NCBI GenBank assembly: GCA_964247055.1
Contig: OZ176050.1
Span: 12,152,001 to 12,216,000 of the forward strand
Source: Paragordius varius
Lineage: Eukaryota > Nematomorpha
Direction: 5' to 3'
DNA length: 64,000 bases
In this document: one piece after another, positions 37,899 to 50,714 of the stretch
How positions within the stretch are numbered: the stretch's first letter is position 1
Layout: the number at the start of each line of letters is the position of its first letter
Program-made: the position numbers and the translations under genes
The notes under the pieces: model-generated
Database searches by the model: none
Seen by the model: only the letters and a program-made list of their open reading frames with translations
Told to the model about the DNA's origin: nothing

Positions 37899-39640
37899 TC
37901 TATATATTTATGAAAATGGAAAATGCTGGCTTTGTGATCTGGTACAGGAAAATGGGCCAAACATCGAAAAAATATAATCATTAATGAATGCCCCGACAAT
38001 GACAATGACAATAGCACGGGGTACACCCCTTCGTACAATTGGTGAACCAATTGTCAGAGTACCGTGAGCTATATAAGTATTTGGAAAAAACCTTTTAAAA
38101 CTTTTCTAATAAAATTTTTATGATTGTAAAAGTTTGTATATATATATGTATGTATATAAAATATTATTGTGATTTCATTTTTTATGTAAGTTAGTGTTAT
38201 TAAATTTGCTTATTAGAAAAAAAAGGAATTAAAAAAAATACCGTACATAACCTGCACTTTGGAAAGGACATTATTGTTTGATTTTTGGAACAGAGGTTTG
38301 ATAACAATTGAGTTGTTGATATGCGACAATAGTTTTAATTAAATGAAACGTTAACGACAAAAAACAATAAAGATTTAATCGAGCAGACGATAACCCAAAT
38401 AAAATTTATAAGAATATATGGTTAAAAGATTATTAAAAATATATAATTTAGTAGAAAAAGGTACTTATCTTTGATTTTCCTGTGGCATAGGTGTTCCCCT
38501 AAACAACTGAAGTTATACGGGTGACTCAACTTTTATTAAAAAAACAATTCGTTTCCGAGTATCGAAAAACTTCATCAGGGTAATAAGCCTCTTTGGATTG
38601 CACTCTTTACAAATAAGGAATCATCCATATCCCTAAAGTATAAATATATAAAATGTATTTAATGGTTTTGGTGTGTTCTTCTCATATCCAAAAGGCAGAC
38701 GATTTCGACCGAATCGTGAAAAGTCCGTTGTTACATGAATATTTCCCCGACAATAGCTTCGCCCATTTTTTGAATTAGGCCCCCAGTTCGGGCCCACCTG
38801 GTGTGAAAAATGGGTTTTTTTGAAAACAGAAGTCCACAAAAATCGTGTCTTTGAGACAATTTTCCGGAGAACGTGTTGGACCATTCAATTTCAAATAAGA
38901 TTTTTGTTTACTTATTTTCGATTGCGCCGAACATAGTCGTCTCGCTTTTTTGATTTAGGTCCTCTTTTTACCCACTCCCCCCGTAAAATGCCACCTTTTT
39001 CAAAAAACAAAGTCCACATAATTTTTTAAATCGATTTTTTGCCCAAGGTATGAGACCGTAAAAATTCAATATGGATCCCACGTATTCCCTGTTAAAACGC
39101 AAAAATTTTAGTCAAGCGTTTCTTTGATGATAGCTGCTGGGTAAGGAGCTACCCGCGAAAAACAGATTCATCATGTAACTTTGTGATCTGTTTCCGGAAA
39201 ACCGGTGAACCCAATCAAATCCAAACATCGAAAAAATATAATCATTAATAAATGTCCCGACAATAGCTTCGCCCTTTGAATTAGGTCCCCAGTTCGGGCC
39301 TACCCCCTGTAAAAAACAGGTTGAGACTATTTTCCGGAGAACGTGTTGGACCATTCAATTTCAAATATGATTTTTGTTTACTTATTTTTGATCGCGCCGA
39401 ACATAGTCGACTCACTTTTTTGATTTAGGCCCTCTTTTTACCCGCTACCCCCGTAAAATGCCATTTTTTTCAAAAAAAACAAAGTCCACAAAAATAATAT
39501 TTTGATTGTGTTTTTTTGCCCAAGATATGAGACCGTAAAAATTCAATAAAGATTCCACGTATTCCCTGTTAAAAGGCAAAAAATTTAGTCAAGCGTTTCT
39601 TTGATGATAGCTGCTGAGTAAAAAGTATCTATCATATGTA
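37899..39640 (+). mobile_element. Helitron-type element fragments
   Basis: A Helitron-like 5' end (TCTATATATTTATGAAAATG, preceded by A) starts at 37899. After about 130 bases the sequence is disrupted by a foldback insertion and unrelated DNA. Two partial left-end copies follow (about 38640-39110 and 39170-39640), recognised by CCGACAATAGCTTCGCCC and TTCCGGAGAACGTGTTGGAC. No Rep/helicase coding is present. Confidence 0.6.
37985..38070. repeat. Small foldback sequence inside Helitron fragment
   Basis: CAATTGGTGAACCAATTG forms a perfect hairpin. It is flanked by arms GCACGGGGTAC and GTACCGTGAGC that also pair, giving a hairpin of about 60 bases. A short TGACAA triplication precedes it. Confidence 0.6.
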
Positions 39641-39648
39641 TAGGATGT

Positions 39649-39679
<31 letters not shown>

Positions 39680-39700
39680 ATAAAACATTATTTATGGTAA

Positions 39701-41600
39701 TCTATATATTTATAAAATGGAAAATGCTGGCTTTGTGATCTGGTACAGGAAAAACGGTAGACCCATTCAAATCCAAACTTTGAAAAAATATAATCATTAA
39801 TGAATGCCCCGACAATAGCTTCGCCCTTTTTTTTAAATAGGCCCCCAGGTCGGGCCCACTCCGTGTGAAAAATGGGTTTTGTTGATAATACAAGTCCACA
39901 AAAATCGTGTCTTTGAGACAATTATCCGGAAAACGTGTTGGACCATTCGATTTCAAATATGATTTTTTTACTTATTTTCGATTTCGCCGAACATATTCGG
40001 CTCGCTTTTTTAATTTAGGCCCTCTTTTTACTCGCTCCCTTGTAAAATGCCACTTTTTACAAACAATTTTTGATTCTATTATACGCCCAAGGTATGAGAC
40101 CGTAAAACAATGAAGATTCTAGGTATTCCCTGTTAAAAGGCAAAATTTTTAATCGTGCAATTCTTTTATATTGGCTGCTGGGTGAGGAGATACCCGCTAA
40201 AAACTGCCCCGTCATATCGAAATAGCCTGCTTTTGGGGCTGAATTTCAGAAAATCTATCATGCCATATGAGTTCAATAGTTGCTTAACATATTACCCGTA
40301 ACAAGGCAAAAATTTATGCCGTTCGGGTTTTAAGATTAGCCGTTAATTAGGCCCTTCACGCCCTGAAAAATGCGCCACTATAAAAAATTTTCCCAAAAAC
40401 TAATGAGAGCATATGGAATCAATCATGATTCCAGGAATTCTCCGTAAAGAGGCAAAAATTTTAATCAGCGCGTTTTTTATATCAGCCTCTGGGTAGGGGG
40501 CTACCCGCCAACAACTGCGCCACATATCGATACAGTGTGACTTTTGATACAGATTTTAGGAAACTTATCAGGCCATAAGAGTTCAATAAGGGCTTGAAAT
40601 ATTACCCGTAAAAAGGAAAAAATTTAAGTGGAGCGGTTTTATTAAATTACCCCTTAATTAATCCTTGCCCTAAGAAATGCGCCACCATAGAATGACTTTT
40701 TGGTTTTGAGGCAATTTTTTGAAAATCCCACGAGAGCATATGGAATCAATCATTCCAGGTATTACCCGAATTAAGGCAAACATTTTAATCGAGCGTTTTG
40801 TTTCGCCCCTGGTTAGGGGCTACCCGCATAAAACTAACACCATATCGATACAGAATGCATTTGGAGCCAAGTTACAGAAAATCTTTGAGTCTTATAGGAA
40901 CATATGGATCCATGATAATTCCAGATATTCCCCATATAATGGCAAAATTTTTGCCCGACACTTTTTTAATTCCTGCTTCTGGATAAGGAGCTACCCGTCA
41001 AAAACTGGGCCACTATATAGAAATTGCGTTGTTTTGGAGATAATTTACGGAAAATTTATGAGGCCATATGTGCATTGAAACATGAAATATTACCCGTAAC
41101 TAGGTAAAAATTAAGGTCAGGCGTTTTTTGTTAGCCGTTAATTTGGGGCCTTTATGCCCTAAAAATACGCCATCATATAACGATTTAGTGTTGAGGTATT
41201 TTTTCGAATATCCATGAAACGATGGTATCAAAGATGATTCCAAATATTTGCACTATAAAGGCAAAAATTTAACTCAGCGCTTTTTTCAAATAGGTCTATG
41301 GGTAGGGGTCTACTGATATAAAGAGACGCCATATAAAAATGGCGTGGTTTTGGAGCTAATTTTCAAAAAACTTAAGAAGCCATACGATTTTAATAAGGCT
41401 CTAAATGATACCCATAAATAGGTAAAAATTATAGTGCAGTTTTTTCCGTTAGCCGTCAATTTGGCGCCTTCACACCAGTAAACAATTTATTGGCATGAAG
41501 CCACAGTTTTGAAAATCGTATGAGATCATAACTATTAAAAAATTCTTCGAAATAATCCACATATATGGATCACAATTTAATTGATCCCTTTTTCCAAATA
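39701..41600 (+). mobile_element. Non-autonomous Helitron with ~160-bp repeat array (copy A)
   Basis: Starts A|TCTATATATTTATAAAATGG at 39701. From about 40115 it carries a tandem array of degenerate units with the core GGCAAAAATTT at about 40136, 40304, 40452, 40612, 40775, 40938, 41101, 41260 and 41420, a period near 160 bp. Units alternate between two types, one with GATTCCAGGTATTCCC and GGGTAGGGGCTACCCGCC, the other with AATATTACCCGTAA and TTAATTAGGCCCTT, so the true unit is a ~320-bp dimer. The 3' terminus was not found. Degraded relatives extend to about 43900. Confidence 0.7.
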
Positions 41601-43167
41601 GCTCCCCCCAAGAAGTCCGAAAGACTTCCTCGGGCTGCGTAGCAGCACGAGATTTACGCTAATATATAGAGTATTCATAGCTATGTATCATGCTAAGGTC
41701 TTTAATATACGCAAGTCATAAAAATTGGGGAGATATGTTTCATATTTCTAACATAAAAATTAGAGTGTTTATGCGCAGAATATGGTGCACGGTTAACTGC
41801 CAAGAATAGATCTTGACTCTATTTTATTTTATTCAGGGTGCAGCGTTTCAAAGCTGATTCCTTCTCTTTGTTAACAATCATGTAATTAATTATTTAAGCT
41901 TTGCCTAGAGTTCCTATTTAAATAATCATTTCATCGAACTTCCTCCAATAGAAAAAACGTAAAAATTATATTTGTCACTGATGTTAAATGTTCTGACTCT
42001 AATATTCATCCCGGACACGCAATTTCTTAATAGATTAATCAGTATCAAAACTCATAAAAACTTTTTTACGTAATTATTATCACAACAAAAAGTAGAGTAA
42101 GGCTTTAATTTTAGTTTTTTTCCAATCAATCGTTTGCTCTGTAATATAATCTCGAAGGGTTGGATAGGATAATTGTTCAAATACGCAAAATAATTATTTT
42201 AAAAATTATCATTATTAGGAATGCCTAAACTTAACGAAAATTAAAAGAAAATCATACAGCACAAAAATTAAGGAAATGGTTGCAATTAAATTTGCATCAT
42301 GATAGCCATTCCACTTTCCCGACAACGGCGGCCCAATATTTTCAGATAATTGTAATCCGACTACCACACCTTAAGATACTAATAATTTAACAACACCTCC
42401 CAATAACGGAACCGCAATATTTTTAGGTAATTATAAGTAAACAAAGCCTCGTAACAAAGGCGCCTCATTTTTCGACAATATCCATTCAATAAAAGGACCT
42501 TAATAATAATTATACGATAAAAAATATGGATTAAATATATAATATGCTATATTGATGTCTAGGGATACAATAACATGAAAAATTATATTTAATCTTTGTA
42601 TTATTTTTTTATGTTTTTGATACCTAAGAATTGCCACTCTTTTTCGGGCGCAAGCGATTTTTCAAAAAAACTTTTTAGTCGGGCCATGCATTTGAATGCA
42701 GGTTAATAACTGCTTTTATACAACATCTATATTTAATTAAGGCAAACTTTTCGCGCAGAAACAAATATTTTTTTTATTACTTATACATTTGCTAAACAAC
42801 CCGTCGTTTTCGAAGGAGAGGGTAGAATGTGCATATTTTTTTTCACGCGTTTTTATTGACGGGTCACATTTGTCCCGCTCACGGTTTGAATTAAATAATT
42901 TTTTAAAAGCTACGCCTCTGTCGCTCATTAAGCGCAAAGTTAAAAATTATTTTTTTTTTGAAATTATTGTTTTGCTTTATATATTTATGATATATTTTAG
43001 TTATATTTTTTGGTATGAAGCCTCTAGTTTTAACCCCAAAAAAATTTTTTTAAAAAAATGTGCCCAAATATTGCCATTTTCTGAGATAGAGACTTACCAT
43101 AAAAGTGTACCTTAAATCACTAGTCAGGGCCAAAACCAAAAACACCATGATCATCCTGATACTATCA

Positions 43168-43199
<32 letters not shown>

Positions 43200-44539
43200 C
43201 CACGGTTATTATTTTATAAACATTGTGATATTGTATTTATTGACTATTTATTTGCATTTAAAAATAATATAACTATCAATTATTTTACCTAAAAACGAAC
43301 AAAGCCGGATGGCCTAAATACTCTAAAAATCCGCAACACTCTGGAATCGCGTCCAAAGGCAAAAAATCTTGGAACCGGAACACAAAAATAATATATAATT
43401 ATGGTAATGTAAAATATGGGCCATTAATTTTAAAGCATAATAATTTCCATAATGAAAAGGCGCAAGGTTTTTTAAATCAGCAGATAACGGTTACAAAACA
43501 TACAGAATGTCAAAACTGTTGTTTGAACGCATTTTTTGGGAAAAGGTAGGCTTACTTAAATTTAATATTGAATACTTATTTTTATGCACCAAATATATTT
43601 AAGTCATCTTTCTATTCCTCCTTCCCCATGAAACTTGCGTTTTGCCTAAAAAACTATGTGTTAAAATATTAGACAATTTTTGGAAAACATATGAGATCAT
43701 ATGTATCTATTAATAAGTCTTTATGGAGTTAAATAGCGCTTTTAAATTAGCCCTCCTTAGTCCTACCTCATGTAAAATGCGCCACCAAAAAATCGTGGCA
43801 TCTAATATTTTTATGAAAAACGGGTAGCCTTCCTTTAAGCCGTTCATGGCCCAATAAATCTGCTTTTTAATGCGCTCATCATGACGCGCTACTTTTTTTG
43901 CATTAGCTCCTTCAGTTTTATTCTACCCCATTCAGTTTTTTAAAAAAATGACTCAATGGTTTATCGAGGTATTTTTTGGGGAAAGTGTTACAACTAAAAT
44001 CGATTATGGCCATTTACACTGTTTATATATGCGCCTATCCAGATTAAACCATTTATTCCCGGAAACAACCCCACACACCGTAAAAACCTTCGTTTACAAG
44101 ATTTTATTGAATTTTTGGTTGTTTATTGATTTCAAATAATATTAAAATGGTTACAAATTAGATTAGTTAAGGATTTTCTACTTATTAAAACATGTTTTTA
44201 TTGATGTTTTTTACACCAGTTTCTTATTCAGTTAATGGAAAAAAGTCACTTCACGCTTATCCTATTTTCGACTACGACGGCATAATTAAAGTTTTTTTTA
44301 CTACTTGCTAACCAAAAATTAATTAAATAAGCTTTATAAAATACCATCATAATGATGCATTAGCCTTTTTTTTGCGCACAATGCAATACCTACTAACATA
44401 TAAATAGTCTGCACTAATTAAAAATTAATTAAAACATAGATGTTTTCTCTAGTGCTTATATTTTCGTTTTCTAAATTAGCATTTGTATAGATGTTTCATA
44501 GATAAATTCATTAACCATTTTAATCAGCTTTAATTTTAG
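41601..44539. other. Repeat-derived sequence upstream of GPCR gene
   Basis: No exon is recognised. Contents are degraded Helitron-array fragments (about 43680-43900, with AAAATGCGCCACCA), a (TA)n tract at 43167-43198, and a fragment sharing ACACCATGATCATCCTGAT with the interior of the hAT element at 22800-24136 (there about 23978). Upstream exons or the promoter of the GPCR gene could lie here but are not visible. Confidence 0.45.
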
Positions 44540-46872
44540 GTGATGATCGATATCACAAATCCTGGATACACATTTAATGGAAGAAATGTGACCGGATTCG
44601 GGATGATAGATTTGAAATATATGAAGTTTGCTGAGATTGATATAGCAAAATTTTATAAAAATAATGCACACAATGATGTAGGCTTAACGCCTTCGTCACA
44701 TTATAGCCGGAGATTATCCACCGCAAGCACTAATTTTTTACATTCATATTCACCATCACCTCTCTTAAATTATCCAAAAACTACCTCATCATCCACATTC
44801 GATTCCCTGTGCATCTCAAATTATGAAAAAAAGTTTTCACTTACACGAGCCATCTATGTAATAGTTTTACCTATCCTACTTATAATCGGATTCGTTGGTA
44901 ACATTACGGGGCTAATTGTGATAAGCCGCATACCTAAAAGTGTGAAAAAAAATTCCAACAATTACTTTTACGTAGCTTTCATAGGGTGGCTCTTGCTACT
45001 AAGTATGCTCTTTATGATCCCCATCTATTTCGACATTGCGCACAGATGGATTCGTTCAACCGAATACACCATGAACCGGAGATGGGCAATCTATACAACC
45101 AAATATGATATTATTTTAGTGCATGTCTTTTTTGATGCAAGCATTTGGATGCAGGTTTCGGATTTAAAATTTGTGAAATAAATATATATGGTTTAGAGAG
45201 GTTGATGTGTAATTCTAACGTTAAGATTGTTAAATAACGTTCGCATTTCGAAATGTATGTGTCAATGGTAAATTGTTTAAAATTTTAATTTAAAGCATAA
45301 GAGGCAGTAATTCGCCCCTCTAATAAATATTTTTACACCTTAAAAAGATCCGTGAGATATAAATAAATTTAGCTGTTTTATCTGGCTAAAAGCTTCTATA
45401 TGAAATAAATTTAATTAGCGGCTATAATACCCCCAAAAAATTCATTATTTTAAATATAAAACTAATGATGAAAAAATCCACGTAATTAATATGCCTGAAT
45501 AAAATTTCCACCTACAATCCCATGCGATGACATTTCTTTTTATGAATGTTATACTTTTATAAATTTAGGAATTCATTAGTTTGTACCAAATTAAATAAAA
45601 GGCCCACATTAGTTTGGCTCTAAAAAGAATGATTACAACAAAACCGTAATTTCGCTCATTAATTTTTTCGATTTATATATTTAGATAAATTATTTGTAGG
45701 TCCTTCTGTTACTGGACAGATATATGAAGGCCAGATTTTACACCAAATACGATGAAGTAAGGAATGCTTGCCACTTAAATTGGACGCCATGGATCATAAT
45801 TATTTTATCATTTTTATTGAGTTGGACTACCTTTTTTTGGTATGATCCTGTTACGTGTTTTGGTGTCGATAAGTATGATATCGCAGAAAGCATTAGGCCG
45901 CCACATCGAGATTTTGTAACACTTCATGGTAATAGCATACGGTCAAAAGTTAAGATGAATAATACGCGTAATATAGCCATCTATAATTTATTCATAATTT
46001 ACATCAATTATTATAATGTGACACCTGAATTGCATGGGACACGTCCGGTTTATTTTATCCAGTTATTCAATTGTTTTGCCAAGGAATGCCTTATATTGTC
46101 CAACGATACTGGTTTCAGGTCCCTGTATCCTCAGCCCTTGAAACTAATTAAGCTGTATCGATGTGGCCTAAGGGATTTAACACCACGGGTTGTAGCGTAC
46201 GATATACTACGCATTATAATTATGATGATTATCCCGTTACTGATAAATTTATACCTTGGATTTTGTTTGACTCAACTCATAGTTACCTTTTATCGGAAAA
46301 GGAATATTATAATGACATCCGGTACACCAAATGTCCAAAAAACTAATGAAAATCTTACAACAAACACAAACGTATCAGCCATTGATTCGAATGTATCTTC
46401 AAGCAGGATGGATATAAAAAATACATCAAATTTTATGGGACCCGATACCTTGAATACTGAGAATAATTGGCTTCAGCGCAAAAAGAATCTATATCAATAC
46501 TATTATTCAGTTTTCAAATCGGATATTGATCTTATGGTACGGTATAACCGCATTAATCCAAACGCTGGTCAGCTTGGCAAAAACCAAAAAATGTCGTCAC
46601 GCAAAGCTCACAGAGCACAAAGCATACTAGTCAATTATTCGGCTCTTATATATTCTGTCATTTATATCATATTTGTGTCACCTAATGTTGTGTTGTACAT
46701 TACACGTCGCAATCTCCGTATCCTACTCTTCAAAGATTTCCAACTTTCTTATGATCTTTCTGCGATTGGGAATGTTTTAGAGGTGGCTTATGGTGCTTTT
46801 ATCATGTACATTTACATTATATTGGATAATAATATGATATCTCAAGTACGGAGATTATTAAGTTGTAAATAA
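44540..46872 (+). CDS. Divergent class A (rhodopsin-like) GPCR
   Basis: Two exons, 44540-45154 and 45700-46872 (596 codons with stop). ATG is at 44543, but TTTTAG just before it could be an acceptor, so a further 5' exon is possible. A Ser/Thr-rich extracellular N-terminus is followed by seven hydrophobic segments. TM1 holds GFVGNITGLIVISR with the conserved GN, TM3 ends VLLLLDRYMKARFY with an intact DRY, and TM4 is PWIIIILSFLLSW. TM5 starts near VVAYDILRIII, TM6 is YSALIYSVIYIIFVSPNVVL, and TM7 is near VLEVAYGAFIMYIYIILD. The TM2 Asp and the TM7 NPxxY motif are missing. The second extracellular loop and third intracellular loop are unusually long, each over 100 residues. It is probably a peptide-receptor relative of unknown ligand. 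A partial duplicate lies at 55463-56228. Confidence 0.75.
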
Positions 46873-47204
46873 CTGTATAGTTTTATATGGGATATTACTC
46901 AATTTTTATAATTTTTAATCGTATTTAATTTGATGAAAGTCACATATGATCCTAATATCTTTATCGTTTGGGTATAACACATTCAAATCAATCATCAAAT
47001 TGGAATAACTTTTCAAAAAATGGATTACATTAAAATGGCAAAAGTTTGCACTTATATAACATCAATGAACCGAAATTTAAAAAAAGGATGTAATAAAACT
47101 TGATAATATTTATTTTATAAATAAACCCAAAAGTAAAAATTTAGCTAACATTATAAGTGTGCATTAAAAAAGACAACTTTATTATATCAATGGTAGATGT
47201 GATT
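46873..47204. other. GPCR 3' flank and left half of an old MITE
   Basis: After the GPCR stop the sequence from about 46990 is a diverged copy of the TTAA MITE interior, interrupted at 47205 by a younger copy of the same family. Confidence 0.6.
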
Positions 47205-47791
47205 TTAACACTTGGATACAACACATTCATTTTAGTCCTTCGATTCAAATTGGGGTAGTTAAATACCCCAGGCCTGTTTAAAATTAAATTCTTTAAAAAA
47301 TATGGAAGGAATCGAAACCATGGCAAAATCTTGCACTTATATAACATTAATTAACCGAAATTTATTAAAAATTTTATTTAAAGATAATTGATATTCTTTA
47401 TTTTAAGCTAAAACCGAAAGGTTAAAATTTACCCAACGTGACATGCGTGCAATGGTAAAACTGAAAAATAATACATAAACAGCTTTTTCTATTTCTATCA
47501 ATGTTATATGTATTAAAAAATTAAAAATTAGCTTTAATTTTACCCTTAAAATTAAATGAAGACGATATTTTGCAAAAACTTTGTAATATAAAAATGGCGT
47601 CGAAGTAGTTTGACATGGAACTTTTTTTTCAAAAAAAAATTTATTTAGATATTTTGGAATATTTTTATAATTTTTATTAAAATAGAAGCATAAATTTAAA
47701 TTAAGACCGTTTCCTTCAGTAGTTTTTTAAAAATCCTAACTCAAATTCAGTCTGGGGTATTTTGATCCCCAATTTGAATCGAAGTGTTAAT
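47205..47791 (+). mobile_element. TTAA MITE inserted into an older copy of itself
   Basis: A 587-bp copy with TTAA ends (47205-47208 and 47788-47791), TTAACACTTGGATACAACAC at the start and GAATCGAAGTGTTAA at the end. The older host copy continues from 47792 to about 48023, ending CGAATCAAAGTGTTAA. Confidence 0.85.
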
Positions 47792-48294
47792 ATACTTCAT
47801 TTTTAGCGTGAAAAAAACATATTAAATGTTGTAAAAATGGCGTCGTAATAATTTGACAAGACATTTTTTCATAATTAAATTTTATATAGACATTTTGGCT
47901 TTTAACATAATTTTTAATTAGAAGTATAAATTAAAATGGAACCGTCTCTTTCAGTTTTTATAATATCAATAAAAATATGGTCTGTGGCGACTAGTTATCC
48001 CAATTCGAATCAAAGTGTTAACAAATACATATATTGTTTATGCTTTACTGTACAACCAAAATAACGCAACTGTTTATAATTGTAAACTTTTGATTTCATG
48101 TCCAACAATAAATTCTATTATATAAGTTCTGTTATAAGCGAGGAGCAATTAATTACAGATCTATTTGCTAAAAGTTTTGCTTTTTTGACATGTCTTGACA
48201 TAAATACGCAATGTGTAGCAAGCATTTTTATGGCAAAAATGACGTTTGAATATTAAATATTTTTTATATGTAAAATTATTTATTTCAAGCATGT

Positions 48295-48469
48295 GTTATA
48301 CCATTCAGAGTTCAAATTCACCCTAAAAGAATTCAAATTCATCCTAAAATAAATTGTGTTTTTTAAAATTATAAATTACATTTATTTTATAAAATTTTTA
48401 ATATATAAAATTCCGTAACTAATGTAATTCTGAAAAATTATAAACTATGTCGTAAAATAAAAATTGGAT
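48295..48469 (+). mobile_element. Truncated copy of the TATACCATT MITE
   Basis: Begins TATACCATTCAGAGTTCAAA and resembles the left half of the 250-bp element at 57882-58131. It is cut off near the start of the Helitron array. Confidence 0.5.
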
Positions 48470-50341
48470 TCCAGGTATTCCCTGTTAAAAGGCAAATTTA
48501 GTCGTGGTTTTTTTATATTGGTTGTTGGGTAAGGAGATACCCGCTAAAAATTGCTTGGTCATATCGAAATAGAGTGCCTGGGGCTAAATTTCAAAAAAGC
48601 TATCAGGCCATATGAATTTAATAGGTGCTTAAAATATTACCCTTAAAATGGCAAAAATTTAAGTAAAGCGGTTTTATAAACTACCCCTTAACTAGGCCCT
48701 TGCCCTGAAAATGCGCCACCATAGAATGATTTTTTAGTTTTGAGGCAATATTTCTAAAAACCTATGATTATGGAATCAATTACGATTCCAGGTATTCTCC
48801 GTAAAAAGGCAAAAATTTTAATCAAGCGCTTTTTTGTATCTGCCTCTGGGTTGGGAGCTACCCACCAACAACTGCGCCACCATATCGATACAACGTGACT
48901 TTGGAGGCAAATGTGAGAAAATTTATCAGGCCATATGAATTCAATAAGGGCTTGGAATTACCTGTTAAGCAAAAATTTAAGTAGTGATGTTTTATTAAAT
49001 TACCCCCTAATTAGGCCTTTGCCTTTAAAAATGCGCCATCATAGAATGCATTTTTGGTTTTGAGGCAATTTTTTGAAAATGGCACGAGAGCATATGGAAT
49101 CAATCATGATTCCACGTATTACCAGAATTAATGCAAAAATTTTAATCGAGCGTTTTGTTTCGCCCCTGGTGAGGAGATCCACGTAAAACTGCGTCACCGT
49201 ATCGATACAGCATACTTTTGGAACCAAATTTCAGAAAACCTATGAGACTAATAGGGAAATATGAACATGATAATTCCAGATCCCCATATAAAGGCAAAAA
49301 TTTTGCCCAATGCTTTTTTATAATGACCCTGGGTTATGAGCTACCCGGCAAAACCTGCACCACTATATAGTTGCGTAGTTTTGAAGCTAATTTACAGAAA
49401 ATTTAGAAAGCTATATGAGCTCATTAAAAGCTTGAAATATTACCCGTAACTAGGTAAAAATTAAGATGCGTTTTTTTATTAGCCGCTAATTTGGGGTCTT
49501 ATGCCCTGAAAATAGGCCATTATATAACGATTATTTAGTATAGAGGTATTTTTTCTAATAACCCATGAGACGATGGTATCAAAGTTGATTCCAAATATTT
49601 GCCCTATATATATATAAGTTTTATAATTTTTGATCAAGTATTATGCAAATAAATTGATTTTTTCCCAATATATCCATATATGGACAAAGTGAAACAAAAT
49701 TTTTCTACATTGACAATTTTTTTTATCCTTATATTTTTAAGATGTATATGTCACAACGGTCATATTAAGCTTAATATGATATCCTGAGATAAAAAATACC
49801 CCCAATTTTGCACACTGTGTAAAGGCAAAGAATATAACTCAGTGCTTTTTTCATCTAGGTCTATGGGTAGGGATCTACCGGTTTAAAACTGGGACGCCAT
49901 ACGAAAATGGCGTGGTTTTGGAGCTAATTTTCAAAAACTTAAGGAGCCATACGAACTCAGTTAAACACATTACTGGGGAATCGGTATAATATCATTCTTT
50001 CCTTTAAAAAGGCACCACAAATTATTTACTTTTTATATCCCTTTATCGCAGCTGTGTGAACACAATTAAATAATACTTTTAAATATGATTACGTAAAATG
50101 AAAATCTTAAAATAAATCCAATAATAGTTGAATATTAACTCTAATAAGGTACAGTTTAAATATGGTCAATTTCGAGTCAATATTTGAGTCTATGCAAAAA
50201 CCTGTAAAAGAATAATAATTAAAGACATTCTTTTTATTAATGTTTTTTATTATTTTTTCATCTCCATTACCTCTATTTATTGAAAATTATATAGAATAAT
50301 TATTGGTGAAGGTCACAGCAAAGCGTGACAGGTCAGGCTTG
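48470..50341 (+). mobile_element. Helitron copy B, 5'-truncated
   Basis: Starts inside the repeat array (GATTCCAGGTATTCCCTGTT at about 48471) and carries the ~160-bp units at about 48495, 48650, 48806, 48970, 49132, 49292 and 49452. It ends with the hairpin GTCAC-AGCAAAGC-GTGAC (50312-50329) followed by a degenerate terminus CTTG (50338-50341), where an intact Helitron would have CTAG. An AT-rich insertion interrupts it at about 49600-49790. Confidence 0.75.
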
Positions 50342-50714
50342 TATTTATAAATATACTTGTATGTAATTAAATGATATAGGGAAAATAAGTTTTTTCAGTA
50401 TATGCAATATATTTATAAATATACTAATGGTTCAATTTTATGGTTTTTAATAACGTTCTTTAAGTACAACGTATATATATTTTAGCTGATTTTAACCGAA
50501 GTATATACATATAATCATGTTATAAGAGAACTTTTTTGTTTACTACGATTTTTTAGAGCTGTTAAGTTCGATAAGTGTATTTTGGTGTTATTAAGATGGT
50601 CTTGAATTAATTTTTGCTTCTTGAGTTAAATTATAAATTCAAGTTGGCATCGATTAACGTTTTTTAGTAATTAAATCAATTTTTTCCGATATTATAAAAT
50701 TACCAATTTAATAA
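50342..50714. other. Spacer between two Helitron copies
   Basis: About 370 bases of AT-rich DNA with no recognisable feature. Confidence 0.5.

Noticed and set aside
38560-38605. Minus-strand CTGATGA ... GGAAAC resembling a hammerhead core
   Set aside because: The intervening bases pair poorly (about three pairs with mismatches), no stem III or cleavage triplet fits, and it is not repeated nearby.
38633-41078. Many 60-120-codon open frames in the 38.6-41.1 kb region
   Set aside because: They track the degenerate Helitron repeat array in several frames, without conserved domains.
42737-43115. Overlapping open frames on both strands
   Set aside because: Low-complexity AT-rich sequence near transposon fragments; no conserved motif in either frame.
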